The position numbers were made by a program, and so were the translations under genes. From assembly GCA_010435995.1 (NCBI GenBank), contig JAAGNR010000031.1:1-60290 (forward strand): a stretch of DNA of 60,290 bases, written 5' to 3'. Numbering within the stretch: position 1 is the first letter of the stretch; each line of letters starts with the position of its first letter. Source of the DNA: Ferrovum sp. GTDB taxonomy: Bacteria; Pseudomonadota; Gammaproteobacteria; Burkholderiales; Ferrovaceae. Positions 9,964 through 19,426 of the stretch are shown here, one piece after another. The notes beneath the pieces are model-generated. The model was not told where the DNA came from, ran no database searches, and was given only the letters and a program-made list of their open reading frames with translations.

Positions 9964-9991
9964 GGGGAGGGGGGCATGGCCCCTTCTCCCC
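9964..9991 (+). other. Stable hairpin between dnaK and dnaJ
   Basis: An 11-pair stem with two G-U pairs forms between 9964-9974 and 9981-9991, closed by a six-base loop. There is no following T-tract, so it is not a standard intrinsic terminator. It could act as an mRNA-processing or stabilising element that sets dnaK above dnaJ; this role is inferred. Confidence 0.5.
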
Positions 9992-10017
9992 ATTCATTTA
10001 TTGAGTGAGGATTTTTC

Positions 10018-11154
10018 ATGAGTAAACGCGACTTTTATGAGGTCCTGGGGGTCAATCGCGACGCCTCCGATGAGGAAATCAAGAAGGCGTATCGCAAGCT
10101 GGCGATGAAACACCACCCTGACCGCAACCCGGACAATGCCAAAGCTGAGGCTCAGTTCAAGGAAGTCAAGGAAGCCTATGAAATACTGTCCGATGCCGAC
10201 AAACGCGCCGCTTATGACCGTTACGGACATGCGGGGGTTGATCAGCAAGCGGGCGCCGGGCCAGGCAGTGCCGGATTTAACGGCATGGGAGGAGGTTTTT
10301 CCGATGCCTTCGGCGATATTTTCGGCGACATTTTTGGCGGCGGAAGAGGCGGAGCCCGCCCGGGAGGAGCCTACCGTGGCGCAGACCTGCGCTACAATCT
10401 GGAGATTGGACTGGAGGAAGCCGCCCGCGGAACCGAAACCAAAATTCGCATTCCTTCCCTGGAAAATTGTGGCACCTGTAAAGGCAGCGGTGCCAAGCCG
10501 GGAACCAGTGCCACCACCTGTACGACCTGCGGTGGCCAGGGTCAGGTGCGCATGCAGCAAGGATTTTTCTCTATCCAGCAAACATGCCCCGTATGTCACG
10601 GCAGCGGCAAGACCATCGCTTCTCCCTGCCCGGATTGTAATGGCGCGGGCCGAGTACGCAAGCAAAAAACCCTGTCGGTCAAGATTCCTGCGGGAATCGA
10701 TCATGGCGATCGCGTGCGTCTTGCGGGTGAAGGAGAACCTGGGCAATCAGGAGGTCCGGCGGGAGATTTGTTCGTCGTCGTACAGATCCGTCCCCATACG
10801 GTTTTTCAACGGGAAGGTTCGGACCTGCACTGTGAAATGCCCATCAGTTTTGGGGTAGCCGCCCTCGGTGGCGAAATCGGCATCCCTACCCTAGAGGGCC
10901 AGGCCAAGCTCAAAATTCCGCCAGAAACCCAAACGGGTCAGGTGTTTCGCTTGCGCGGCAAGGGCATCAAAGCCCTACGCGGCAGCGGGCATGGCGATCT
11001 GATGTGTCACGTGGTGGTGGAAACCCCCGTCAAATTGACCGAAGTCCAAAAAGAACTCTTGCGTCAATTGGAGCAGGGGACCAGCGGAAATGATACCCAT
11101 AGCCCCCGCACCAAGAGTTTCATGGACAAAGTGCGCGATTTCTTCCAGCCCTGA
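10018..11154 (+). CDS. dnaJ: Chaperone protein DnaJ (Hsp40)
   Basis: DnaJ delivers unfolded substrate to DnaK and stimulates its ATPase. The 378-residue protein is a complete class I Hsp40: a J domain (about 1-70) with the HPD triad at residues 33-35; a Gly/Phe-rich linker ([16 protein letters not shown]); four zinc-binding CxxCxGxG repeats ([32 protein letters not shown]); and the C-terminal substrate-binding domains. GTGAGG lies just upstream of the ATG. Its TGA stop at 11152-11154 directly abuts the cysS stop on the opposite strand, leaving no room for a terminator. Confidence 0.98.
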   Translation: MSKRDFYEVLGVNRDASDEEIKKAYRKLAMKHHPDRNPDNAKAEAQFKEVKEAYEILSDADKRAAYDRYGHAGVDQQAGAGPGSAGFNGMGGGFSDAFGDIFGDIFGGGRGGARPGGAYRGADLRYNLEIGLEEAARGTETKIRIPSLENCGTCKGSGAKPGTSATTCTTCGGQGQVRMQQGFFSIQQTCPVCHGSGKTIASPCPDCNGAGRVRKQKTLSVKIPAGIDHGDRVRLAGEGEPGQSGGPAGDLFVVVQIRPHTVFQREGSDLHCEMPISFGVAALGGEIGIPTLEGQAKLKIPPETQTGQVFRLRGKGIKALRGSGHGDLMCHVVVETPVKLTEVQKELLRQLEQGTSGNDTHSPRTKSFMDKVRDFFQP

Positions 11155-12537
11155 TCAGGTGCGGCGCCATTGGGTGCCGCCCGCGCCATCTTCGAGAACC
11201 ACGCCTTCGGCCAGTAAAGCCTGACGAATCTGGTCTGCTGTGGCAAAATCCCGGACCTGGCGTGCAGCCAGGCGTTGGGCGATTAATCCTTCAATACGCT
11301 CCCGATCATCGACTGCCGTGTCCACCGTTAAGCCAGCGCCCTCCTGAAACCAGGCTTCCGGGTCCTGTGGCAGCAGGCCAAGGATGCGTGCCAGACGCAA
11401 CAACCGGGTAGCACTGGCATCCCCGCCTCCGCGGTGCACCTCATGGGCCAAGGCAAAGAGTTCTGCCACCGCCTCGGGCGTATTCAGGTCGTCATCCAGA
11501 GCACGCCGAAACGCCTTCTCGTGCTCCCCTTCCCAGTCCACTGCGCCATCGCTGACCCCCCTTCCCCGCAGTGCGGTATACAGGGTATTCAATCCCTGAC
11601 GGGCATCCTCCAGATGAGCGTCGGTATAATTCAAGGGACTGCGATATTGCCCCCTCATCAGAAAGAACCTAACTACATCAGGGTGATATTTATTAAATAT
11701 GTCATCTAATGTAAAGAAATTACCCAGGGATTTGGACATCTTTTCATCATTCACCCGAAGGAAACCATTGTGCATCCAGTAATTCACGAAGGTATGACCA
11801 TGGGCCCCTTCGCTTTGGGCGATTTCATTTTCATGGTGAGGAAATTGAAGGTCATGCCCACCGCCATGAATGTCGAAGTGCTCCCCTAGATAACACTCGC
11901 TCATCACCGAGCACTCAATATGCCAGCCTGGTCGACCTGGGCCCCAGGGAGACGGCCATTGGGGTTCACCCGGCTTGGCACTCTTCCATAACACAAAGTC
12001 GAGGGGGTCACGTTTGAACCCATCCCGCGCTACCCGTTCCCCTGCCCGCAGATCCTCCAGGGATTTCCCCGAAAGCTTGCCATAGTCAGGGAAATCTCGG
12101 ACCGAATAATACACGTCACCATTGCTGCCTGAATAAGCCAAGCCCTTCGTCATCAATTGCTCGATCAGACTGATCATGCCCGGAACATGGTCCGTTGCGC
12201 GCGGTTCGTGGGTAGGAGGAAGCACCTGCAAGCGCGTCAGATCCTGATGCATGAAGGCGATCATGCGCTCCGTCAGAGCGCTGATGGACTCTCCGTTACG
12301 GGCTGCACGATCGATGATTTTATCGTCAATATCCGTGATATTTCGCACGTACGTCACAGAATATCCGGACATGGTCAACCAGCGATAAAGGACATCAAAA
12401 TTCACCAGCATACGACCGTGGCCCAGATGGCATCGATCATAGACCGTCATGCCGCAGACATAAAGATGCACCTGTCCAGGGGTAATGGGACGAAAGATTT
12501 CAAGACGACGGGTCAGGGTATTAAACAGGCGAAGCAT
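11155..12537 (-). CDS. cysS: Cysteinyl-tRNA synthetase
   Basis: CysS charges tRNA-Cys. The 460-residue protein has the zinc-ligand Cys28 in the VCGMTVYD motif, the HIGH-type signature HLGH at 37-40, further zinc ligands in the CSVM and HHENE region, and the KMSKS loop ([10 protein letters not shown]) near residue 265. It is a class I synthetase of normal length. The ATG at 12537 lacks a recognisable Shine-Dalgarno; the leader is AT-rich. It is divergent from the TPR protein gene and its stop abuts that of dnaJ. Confidence 0.96.
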   Translation of the reverse strand: MLRLFNTLTRRLEIFRPITPGQVHLYVCGMTVYDRCHLGHGRMLVNFDVLYRWLTMSGYSVTYVRNITDIDDKIIDRAARNGESISALTERMIAFMHQDLTRLQVLPPTHEPRATDHVPGMISLIEQLMTKGLAYSGSNGDVYYSVRDFPDYGKLSGKSLEDLRAGERVARDGFKRDPLDFVLWKSAKPGEPQWPSPWGPGRPGWHIECSVMSECYLGEHFDIHGGGHDLQFPHHENEIAQSEGAHGHTFVNYWMHNGFLRVNDEKMSKSLGNFFTLDDIFNKYHPDVVRFFLMRGQYRSPLNYTDAHLEDARQGLNTLYTALRGRGVSDGAVDWEGEHEKAFRRALDDDLNTPEAVAELFALAHEVHRGGGDASATRLLRLARILGLLPQDPEAWFQEGAGLTVDTAVDDRERIEGLIAQRLAARQVRDFATADQIRQALLAEGVVLEDGAGGTQWRRT

Positions 12538-12588
12538 GGTAAAAATTCATAATATTGAGTTAAATAAATAAAGTTCCGCAGGAAACAC

Positions 12589-12617
12589 TGGTCATCAACG
12601 CTTTGAATTGATATAAT
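12589..12617 (+). promoter_or_regulatory. Probable sigma-70 promoter for the TPR-ppiB-lpxH genes
   Basis: TGGTCA at 12589-12594 and a perfect TATAAT at 12612-12617 are separated by 17 bases, within the AT-rich cysS/TPR divergent region. Transcription would start about 27 bases before the ATG at 12651. Confidence 0.6.
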
Positions 12618-12650
12618 TTCAGGTTACGCAATTTCTTTACGTTCACCTTT

Positions 12651-13262
12651 ATGATGCCCTTGCGCCTTTCGATCACTGTCGGTTTACTGATACTGAGCGG
12701 GACCATTGTGACGGTCTGCGCCGAGGAACTGTCACTTTCCGAGAATCCTGACGCTGCGACAACCCTCAGCGCGACGGTGACCCCAGAGGCGCATCCTAAC
12801 ACAACGCCAAATCCGCCGTCACAAGTGGCAACTTCCCCCCATGTGACCCTTACCCTTCAGCAACTTCTGCACGATCATCAGTATGACCAGGCGCTGACTC
12901 TGGCGGACCACACCCTGGAAGATCAACCCGATAACGGACAAGTGCTTTTTCTCAAGGCTCTGGCTCTGACCCAGTTGCACCGCACCGACGATGCCATCGT
13001 ACTATTGAAAAACCTGACCGAACGTTTCCCTGAAATGGTGGCCACGTACAATAATCTCGCGGCCCTGTATGCTTCCCAGGGTCACTTGGAAGATGCCCGT
13101 GCTACCCTGGAAAAAGGGGTACGGGCCCAACCCAACTATGCCACTGCCTATGAAAACCTGGGCGATGTCTATGCTGCCCTTGCTCGCCAGTCCTATGCCC
13201 GCGCACTGAAACTGGATCCTGCTAACCGCCCTTTAAAACTCAAAGCCGAAAAACTTAACTGA
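12651..13262 (+). CDS. Secreted tetratricopeptide-repeat protein
   Basis: The 203-residue product starts with a signal peptide (hydrophobic core LSITVGLLILSGTIVTVCA, cleavage likely after the Ala near residue 24), followed by a Pro/Thr/Ser-rich linker to about residue 65. The rest is tetratricopeptide repeats (for example DNGQVLFLKALALTQLHR and MVATYNNLAALYASQG). Such proteins are periplasmic scaffolds; no specific partner can be named. It is 12 bases upstream of ppiB and likely in one operon with ppiB and lpxH, a context seen in betaproteobacteria. There are two adjacent ATG codons (12651, 12654) and no good Shine-Dalgarno. Confidence 0.85.
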   Translation: MMPLRLSITVGLLILSGTIVTVCAEELSLSENPDAATTLSATVTPEAHPNTTPNPPSQVATSPHVTLTLQQLLHDHQYDQALTLADHTLEDQPDNGQVLFLKALALTQLHRTDDAIVLLKNLTERFPEMVATYNNLAALYASQGHLEDARATLEKGVRAQPNYATAYENLGDVYAALARQSYARALKLDPANRPLKLKAEKLN

Positions 13263-13274
13263 CGGAGTTACCCC

Positions 13275-13766
13275 ATGATTCGTTTGACCACCAATTTTGG
13301 CGAAATCATTCTTGAGCTCGATGCCGAGAAAGCCCCAAAAACCGTTGATAACTTCTTAACCTATGTACGCGATGGGTTCTACGACAACACGGTTTTTCAT
13401 CGTGTCATCGATGGATTCATGATTCAGGGCGGGGGATTTTCTCCTGGCATGAAGCAAAAGGAAACCCACGCCCCCATCGCCAACGAAGCCGCCAATGGTT
13501 TAACCAATCAGTGCTATACCATTGCCATGGCACGCACTTCTGATCCCCATTCTGCTACGGCGCAATTTTTCATCAATGTTAAGGACAATGACTTCCTGAA
13601 CTTTACGGCAACCACCCAAAGCGGTTATGGATATTGCGTCTTTGGTCAGGTCACCAGCGGCCAGGACGTGGTGGATCGCATCAAGGGAGTTCGCACCGGC
13701 AACCGTATGGGTCATGGTGATGTTCCCGTCGAAGATGTCATCATTGAACGCGCCGAGGTCATATAA
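13275..13766 (+). CDS. ppiB: Cyclophilin-type peptidyl-prolyl cis-trans isomerase B
   Basis: PpiB catalyses proline isomerisation during protein folding. The 163-residue protein is a minimal cyclophilin without a signal peptide, so it is cytoplasmic. It carries the catalytic-arginine motif [13 protein letters not shown] and the segments [17 protein letters not shown] and [21 protein letters not shown] precedes the ATG by about 7 bases. It lies between a secreted TPR protein and lpxH, the usual ppiB-lpxH pairing. Confidence 0.96.
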   Translation: MIRLTTNFGEIILELDAEKAPKTVDNFLTYVRDGFYDNTVFHRVIDGFMIQGGGFSPGMKQKETHAPIANEAANGLTNQCYTIAMARTSDPHSATAQFFINVKDNDFLNFTATTQSGYGYCVFGQVTSGQDVVDRIKGVRTGNRMGHGDVPVEDVIIERAEVI

Positions 13767-13772
13767 AGCACC

Positions 13773-14501
13773 GTGTCCCACTCTCTTTTCATTGCCGACC
13801 TGCACCTGTCGGCCTCCGCTCCCAAGCTATTCCAGCGCTTTCAGGCGTTTCTGGAAGGGCCTGCGCGCGAGGCTCGCGCACTCTATATCCTTGGGGATTT
13901 GTTTGAAACCTGGGTGGGAGACGACGATATCCCCTCTCCCTTCAACCAAAAGGTAGTGAATGCTCTGGCGGCACTCTCTCAACAAGGAACAGAGCTCTTC
14001 TACTTGCATGGCAACCGCGATTTTCTCTTGGGCAACAAGTTTGCCAAAGCCTGTGGTGCCACCCAGTTGAGTGATCCGACCACCCTCATCCTGGATGACG
14101 GCGTACGTACCTTGATCACCCATGGCGACCAACTGTGCACCGATGATGAAAACTACCAGGCGTGGCGCAAACAAGTGCGTTCCGTCACCTGGCAGCGTAA
14201 GGTCATGGCTCTGCCCATTGAAGAGCGCTACAAAATCGCTCAGGAAGCCACTACCATGAGTGCTCAGGCAAAGAAGAAGAAAACCTTGGCTATTATGGAT
14301 GTTGCTTTGCAGGCAGTGATCGAACTGCTGCGCAAAAACGATTATCCGCGACTGATTCATGGTCATACCCACCGTCCGGCGCGGCATACTTACCGTCTGG
14401 ATGACAATACCTGTGAACGCTGGGTGCTGACGGACTGGAACAGTCGTAAGGCGGGCTACTTGCGGTGCGATGAAAATGGTTGCCAGGCACTACCGTTTTA
14501 A
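13773..14501 (+). CDS. lpxH: UDP-2,3-diacylglucosamine diphosphatase LpxH
   Basis: LpxH hydrolyses UDP-2,3-diacylglucosamine to lipid X, the fourth step of lipid A synthesis, at the inner face of the membrane. The 242-residue product has the full calcineurin-type metallophosphatase set: IADLHLS, GDLFETWVGDDD, HGNRDFLLG, THGDQL and GHTHRP. The start is a GTG at 13773, six bases after the ppiB stop. The stop TAA shares the palindrome TTAA with the stop of metZ on the other strand, so the two genes overlap by 4 bases. Confidence 0.95.
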   Translation: MSHSLFIADLHLSASAPKLFQRFQAFLEGPAREARALYILGDLFETWVGDDDIPSPFNQKVVNALAALSQQGTELFYLHGNRDFLLGNKFAKACGATQLSDPTTLILDDGVRTLITHGDQLCTDDENYQAWRKQVRSVTWQRKVMALPIEERYKIAQEATTMSAQAKKKKTLAIMDVALQAVIELLRKNDYPRLIHGHTHRPARHTYRLDDNTCERWVLTDWNSRKAGYLRCDENGCQALPF

Positions 14502-15673
14502 CCGAGCCCCCGTTCCAGATCACGCTGTAAATCGCGGACAGTTTCCAACCCCACGGATAAACGTAACATTCCTGGGGTAATACCCGCATTGGCCCGATCC
14601 GCATCGCTCAAACGACCATGGGTCGTGGTGGCAGGATGGGTGAGGGTACTCTTGGTATCCCCCAGATTGCCCGTGACGGAAATCAGTTGCAACGAATCGA
14701 TGATATTCCAGGCCGCAGCTTGCCCACCTTTCACCTCGAAAGTCACCACTCCCCCCCCCTGACTCTGCTGCCGACACGCCAATTCATACTGCGGATGGGA
14801 CGGCAGTCCGGGGTAGAGTACCCGCGCAACTCCAGGCTGCTGCTCCAACCATTGGGCCAGTTGCTGTGCGCGGGCGCATTGCGCTTCCAGTCGCAATGCC
14901 AGGGTTTCCATTCCCTTGAGGCAGACCCACGCATTGAACGGGCTCATGCTTGGCCCCGCCGTGCGCAAAAACTGATAAATAGGACTTTCCATCACCAAAG
15001 CCATCGAACCGACAATGGCTCCCCCCAGCACCCTCCCCTGGCCATCCAGATACTTGGTGGCCGAATGTACCACCAAATCCGCCCCCAGTTCCAGCGGACG
15101 CTGCAGAATCGGCGTACAGAAACAGTTATCCACGACCAGCCGCACGCCACGGTCATGGGCCAGGGCCGCCAAGGCCGTCAAATCGACCAACTCCATGGTG
15201 GGATTGGCCGGAGTTTCAACGAAAAAAAGACGAGTCTCGGGACGTACCGCTTGCTCCCACGCGGCCAAGTCACTGAGGGGTACAAAGGTCGTGATGATCC
15301 CGAAACGCCCCAAAATCCCACTCAACAATTGAACCGAGGCGCCAAACAAACTGCGGGAAGCCACCACATGGTCTCCCGCTTGTAATAACCCCATGAACAC
15401 GGTGAGAATGGCCGACATCCCGCTGGCAGTGGCCAGGCAGGATTCGCCCCCTTCAAGACTGGCCAGACGCTCCTGGAATGCCGTGACCGTGGGATTGGTA
15501 AAGCGCGAATAAATCATCCCGGGTTCGCGGTTGGTAAAACGATCTGCCGCTTGCTGGGCATTGTCGAACACATAACTGGAGGTCAGATACAGCGCTTCCG
15601 CATGTTCGTTGAATGCACTGCGATGTATCCCGGCACGCACTGCCCGAGTTTCCAGATCCCATTCCTCTTCCAT
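14498..15673 (-). CDS. metZ: O-succinylhomoserine sulfhydrylase MetZ
   Basis: MetZ makes homocysteine directly from O-succinylhomoserine (or the acetyl ester) and sulfide, so it joins sulfide assimilation to methionine synthesis. The 391-residue protein is a Cys/Met-metabolism PLP enzyme: YSRFTNPTV, SGMSAIL, VVDNCFCTPI and the PLP lysine Lys207 in HSATKYLDG. Its place just after purF is typical of betaproteobacteria and supports MetZ over cystathionine gamma-synthase, but substrate choice cannot be proved from sequence. It starts 10 bases after purF. The coding sequence contains a run of nine G (14751-14759 on this window's plus strand as C). Confidence 0.9.
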   Translation of the reverse strand: MEEEWDLETRAVRAGIHRSAFNEHAEALYLTSSYVFDNAQQAADRFTNREPGMIYSRFTNPTVTAFQERLASLEGGESCLATASGMSAILTVFMGLLQAGDHVVASRSLFGASVQLLSGILGRFGIITTFVPLSDLAAWEQAVRPETRLFFVETPANPTMELVDLTALAALAHDRGVRLVVDNCFCTPILQRPLELGADLVVHSATKYLDGQGRVLGGAIVGSMALVMESPIYQFLRTAGPSMSPFNAWVCLKGMETLALRLEAQCARAQQLAQWLEQQPGVARVLYPGLPSHPQYELACRQQSQGGGVVTFEVKGGQAAAWNIIDSLQLISVTGNLGDTKSTLTHPATTTHGRLSDADRANAGITPGMLRLSVGLETVRDLQRDLERGLG

Positions 15674-15683
15674 CAGAGTCCTC

Positions 15684-17198
15684 TCAGGCAGACGCCGTCA
15701 CGCGCAGATTAAAATCCAGGTCCAGTTGCAGACTTTCGCCATCCTCCCGCTGATTTTCCAGCAAGGCCAGATAGGCGGCATCCACATCGCCGGTCACATA
15801 ATGGCCATTGAAGCAGGAGGTGTCGAATTCGTCGATGCCATGACGTGCCCCCTCCATGGCCCCCACAAGATCCTGCAAATCCTGGTAGAACACCGCATCG
15901 GCACCAATTTCACGGGCAATGGCGGCATCATCCCGCCCCGTGGCCAAGAGTTCGCGCCGAGTCGGCATGTCGATGCCGTAGACATTGGGAAAACGCACGG
16001 GCGGAGCAGCCGAAGCAAAATAGACCTTGCGGGCACCGCAATCCCGGGCCATCTGAACAATTTCCCGGCTGGTGGTTCCCCGAACGATGGAATCATCCAC
16101 CAGCAGCACCGACTTGTCGCGAAATTCCTGACTGATGGCATTCAGTTTCTGGCGCACGGAACGCTTGCGCTCGGCCTGCCCGGGCATGATAAAAGTGCGA
16201 CCGATATAGCGGTTCTTGATGAATCCTTCACGATAGGGAACCCCCAGAGTCGCCGCCAGTTGTAGCGCACTGGGACGACTGGTATCGGGAATGGGGATGA
16301 CCACATCCACGGATAACTCGGGAGCCAGACGACGAATGCGTTGTCCCAGCGCTTCCCCCATATGGAGACGCGTTTCATATACAGAAATGCCATCCATGAC
16401 GGAATCGGGGCGAGCCAAATAGACAAATTCAAAAATACAGGGCACCTTGCGCGCCTGCGGGGCACATAAGCGGCTATGCAACTCCCCTCCCTGGGCAGCG
16501 ATAAATAAGGCTTCTCCGGGTTCAACATCACGCAACAATGTAAATCCGAGAGCATCGAGGGCCACGCTTTCCGAAGCGATCATATATTCCACCCCGCGAG
16601 CCGACTCCTGACGCCCGACCACCAAAGGTCGAATGCCCCAAGGATCACGAAAAGCGACCAATCCCACACCGGCAATCATAGCCACAACTGCATAGGCCCC
16701 ACGACAACGCATATGGACCCGGGTCACCGCCTGAAAAATCTCTTCCTGAGTCAACTGCTGGCCTTGAGCCACGGCATCCAACTCGTGGGCCAGCACATTC
16801 AGCAAGACTTCGGAGTCTGAGTTGGTATTGACATGACGTCGATCCTGTTTGAACAATTCAGCCCGTAGAGTCGCCGTGTTGGTAAGATTGCCGTTATGCC
16901 CCAGTACGATGCCAAAGGGGGAGTTGACATAGAAAGGTTGGGCTTCTGCTGGCGACACTGCCGACCCGGCTGTGGGATAACGACAATGGGCAATCCCCAT
17001 GGACCCCAACAAGGCGCGCATATCTCGCGTACGAAAAACATCCCGCACCAGCCCCAGCCCCTTGTGCATATGAAAAGTGTTTCCTTGGGCGGTGGCAATG
17101 CCTGCCGCATCCTGACCCCGATGCTGCAGCAACTGCAAGGCATCATAAAGCAATTGATTGACGGGAGACTGGGCCACAATACCGACGATTCCGCACAT
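15684..17198 (-). CDS. purF: Amidophosphoribosyltransferase
   Basis: PurF commits PRPP to purine synthesis by forming phosphoribosylamine from glutamine. The 504-residue protein starts MCGIVGIV, giving the N-terminal nucleophile Cys after removal of Met. It carries HRGQDAAGIA in the glutaminase domain and the PRPP-binding LLVDDSIVRGTTS motif in the transferase domain. It follows cvpA by 77 bases, the classic cvpA-purF order. The leader contains a short palindrome TGACGGTCA but no convincing PurR box. Confidence 0.96.
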   Translation of the reverse strand: MCGIVGIVAQSPVNQLLYDALQLLQHRGQDAAGIATAQGNTFHMHKGLGLVRDVFRTRDMRALLGSMGIAHCRYPTAGSAVSPAEAQPFYVNSPFGIVLGHNGNLTNTATLRAELFKQDRRHVNTNSDSEVLLNVLAHELDAVAQGQQLTQEEIFQAVTRVHMRCRGAYAVVAMIAGVGLVAFRDPWGIRPLVVGRQESARGVEYMIASESVALDALGFTLLRDVEPGEALFIAAQGGELHSRLCAPQARKVPCIFEFVYLARPDSVMDGISVYETRLHMGEALGQRIRRLAPELSVDVVIPIPDTSRPSALQLAATLGVPYREGFIKNRYIGRTFIMPGQAERKRSVRQKLNAISQEFRDKSVLLVDDSIVRGTTSREIVQMARDCGARKVYFASAAPPVRFPNVYGIDMPTRRELLATGRDDAAIAREIGADAVFYQDLQDLVGAMEGARHGIDEFDTSCFNGHYVTGDVDAAYLALLENQREDGESLQLDLDFNLRVTASA

Positions 17199-17275
17199 GA
17201 AGCCTGCCCTCAGAGATTATGACCGTCATATTTTACCATGACGCAAGCCCTTCCCCCTCAGCCATTCAGCCAATT

Positions 17276-17851
17276 TTACAGAAGAGTTTCGGGAGGCTGA
17301 TCAACGCCATTGACGGAATAGTGCAATGGTCGGGTCAGCGTGGGCGGCAACCAAGCAAGCGCCATGCGCACGCCGCGCATGGCATAAGGAAGAAGTTTGG
17401 CTTGCTTCCAGCTGACATCCTGAGGCAAGGGAGTAAGTCCCGCCAAGAGCAGCAGAACCAGTAAAATCAAAACCCCGCGCAGCAAACCAAAAATGGCTCC
17501 AAGCAATCCATCCAGGGACCGCAAGCCGATTTTATTGATAATCTGACGCGCCAGATTGCTGAGCAATCGCATGGTAATCAACACAGCAATCATCAGGAGA
17601 ATAAAGGACAAACCCCAACGAAGCAGATCGTGACTCACCCAGGGTGCCAGATAACGGGCCACTGCCCCACTCCAGGTACGAGCCACCCAGAAGGCCACCA
17701 ACCAACTGGCCAGACTGAAAAATTCATAAACCATGCCGCGTATCCAGCCAAAGGTCACGGAAATCAGGAGGATCAGCACGATGGCCCCATCGATCCAGGT
17801 GTAAGGCTCGAAAAAAGCCCATAGGGGGGCATGAAGAAGGTCGTCGATCAT
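17276..17851 (-). CDS. cvpA: CvpA family inner-membrane protein
   Basis: CvpA is a small inner-membrane protein linked to colicin V export and envelope stress; its biochemical role is not settled. The 191-residue product has four predicted membrane helices (WIDGAIVLILLISVTFGWI, FSLASWLVAFWVA, LSFILLMIAVLITM, GVLILLVLLLLAGL) and the family RSLDGLLGAIFGLLRG segment. The ATG at 17851 was chosen; a TTG 15 bases upstream would add five residues. It lies between dedD and purF, as in many proteobacteria. Confidence 0.92.
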   Translation of the reverse strand: MIDDLLHAPLWAFFEPYTWIDGAIVLILLISVTFGWIRGMVYEFFSLASWLVAFWVARTWSGAVARYLAPWVSHDLLRWGLSFILLMIAVLITMRLLSNLARQIINKIGLRSLDGLLGAIFGLLRGVLILLVLLLLAGLTPLPQDVSWKQAKLLPYAMRGVRMALAWLPPTLTRPLHYSVNGVDQPPETLL

Positions 17852-17879
17852 AGAACGACAGGGCAAAAAGTGAAGCGAC

Positions 17880-18545
17880 TCATGACCCAGGCACCCGCAT
17901 ACCCTTGACCCCTAAGGTGGACAAGCGCTGCAAGGCCGCCTGAAGCGCAGAAGTCGTGGCAAACGGACCAATACGAATGCGCCAGCGGGGCCCTTCTGCG
18001 GCCTGTGACAAAGATTCCACGGTGGGGACATAGCCCAACTTACGTAATTTCTTATCCAACAAGGCAACGCGATCGGGGTGGGCAAACACCCCCACCTGAA
18101 TCCAGTCCCCCTCAGCACTTTCTGTAGACGAGCTCACTGGCACGGCATGAGGGACAGCCTTAGGAACAACCAGCACTGGCGCAGGGGTCGTTGATGGGGT
18201 TGGCTCAGCAGGCGTTTTCCCGGTTGAGGAAGGCGCAGACGCCACGGGAGGCTCATCAGCCAGTTGCACCTTTTCTTCCACCACCTGCGCCCCTCCAGGG
18301 GGGGGGGCATCCCGCGGAGTGGGCGACGTAACCTCTGCCAGCACCGGAGTCGGCGCGTAGAGCTGTGGGACAGGGCGCGGCAGAGCTACGGCGGGAGGAA
18401 CGCCCGTCCCTTCTTCTTTGGGAGGGCGGGAATGGTCCAACAGCAGTGGCAGAAAAATTACTGCCAAGACCGCTAGAATACCCACTCCTATCAAGCGTTG
18501 GCGATTCCGTTGGCGCAATACCGTTAATTGAGGTTCTGTGGGCAC
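17880..18545 (-). CDS. dedD: DedD-like SPOR-domain protein
   Basis: SPOR-domain proteins bind denuded septal peptidoglycan and take part in cell division. The 221-residue product has a short cytoplasmic N-terminus, one membrane helix (LIGVGILAVLAVIFLPLLL), a long Pro/Ala/Thr-rich periplasmic linker (about 40-145) and a C-terminal SPOR domain beginning at GDWIQVGVFAHPD. The start is a GTG at 18545 preceded by GGCGGA. It normally follows folC in this cluster, but here it begins 11 bases after accD. The linker is encoded through a run of ten C (18298-18307), where slippage would separate the membrane anchor from the SPOR domain. Confidence 0.85.
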   Translation of the reverse strand: MPTEPQLTVLRQRNRQRLIGVGILAVLAVIFLPLLLDHSRPPKEEGTGVPPAVALPRPVPQLYAPTPVLAEVTSPTPRDAPPPGGAQVVEEKVQLADEPPVASAPSSTGKTPAEPTPSTTPAPVLVVPKAVPHAVPVSSSTESAEGDWIQVGVFAHPDRVALLDKKLRKLGYVPTVESLSQAAEGPRWRIRIGPFATTSALQAALQRLSTLGVKGMRVPGS

Positions 18546-18556
18546 GGAGGGTCCGC

Positions 18557-19426
18557 CTATACCAATTCCTCACCATCGAGGGCCAGCATTCCCAGAATAT
18601 TGCCAATGCGACTGCGATGCTGGCGTCGATCCATAATCAGATCGATGGCCCCTTTGGAAAGCAAGAATTCGGAACGTTGGAAACCATCGGGTAAAACTTC
18701 GCGCACTGTTTGCTCAATCACTCGAGGGCCAGCAAAACCAATCAGGGCATTGGGTTCGGCGATCACCACATCACCAATCATGGCAAAACTGGCGGAAACC
18801 CCACCCATAGTAGGATCCGTCAACACAGAAATGAAAGGCAAACGCGCCTCTGCCAGGCGTGTGAGTGCGGCGCACGTCTTGGCCATCTGCATCAGGGAAA
18901 GCAAGCCTTCCTGCATGCGCGCCCCACCACTGGCGAGAAAGCAGACAAAAGGACACTGCTGGTCGAGGGCTGCCTGAACGGCCCGGACAAACCGTTCGCC
19001 GACCACTGATCCCATGGACCCGCCCATAAATTCGAACTCAAAAGCTGCGACCACAATGGGGGAGCCTTCAAGAAAACCTTGCATCACCACCAAAGCATCG
19101 GTTTCCGAAGTATTGCTCTGGGCCTCGGTGAGCCGCTCAGCATAACGCCGGCTGTCCTTGAATTTCAAGGGATCGAGGGGGACCACTTCCATGGCCAGTT
19201 CAATTCGCCCTTCCGCATCCAGAAAACCATCCAGACGGGTGCGCGCCGAGATTCTCAAATGATGGGAGCACTTGGGACAAACATGAAGATTGGCCTCGAG
19301 ATCATTACGGTAAAGCACCGCTTCACAAGACGGGCATTTGACCCAGAGGCCTTCGGGAACCGAACCTTTGAGATTTTTTTTATCGCGCTTGATACGCGGA
19401 GGAAGTAATTTCTTGAACCAGCTCAT
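18557..19426 (-). CDS. accD: Acetyl-CoA carboxylase carboxyltransferase subunit beta
   Basis: AccD is the zinc-containing beta half of the carboxyltransferase that makes malonyl-CoA for fatty acid synthesis. The 289-residue protein has the N-terminal zinc ribbon (Cys31, Cys34, Cys50, Cys53 in CPSC and CPKC), then the crotonase-like domain with [23 protein letters not shown] and [11 protein letters not shown]. It overlaps the trpA stop by 4 bases (ATGA), which suggests translational coupling. folC does not follow it, unlike the usual arrangement. Confidence 0.97.
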   Translation of the reverse strand: MSWFKKLLPPRIKRDKKNLKGSVPEGLWVKCPSCEAVLYRNDLEANLHVCPKCSHHLRISARTRLDGFLDAEGRIELAMEVVPLDPLKFKDSRRYAERLTEAQSNTSETDALVVMQGFLEGSPIVVAAFEFEFMGGSMGSVVGERFVRAVQAALDQQCPFVCFLASGGARMQEGLLSLMQMAKTCAALTRLAEARLPFISVLTDPTMGGVSASFAMIGDVVIAEPNALIGFAGPRVIEQTVREVLPDGFQRSEFLLSKGAIDLIMDRRQHRSRIGNILGMLALDGEELV

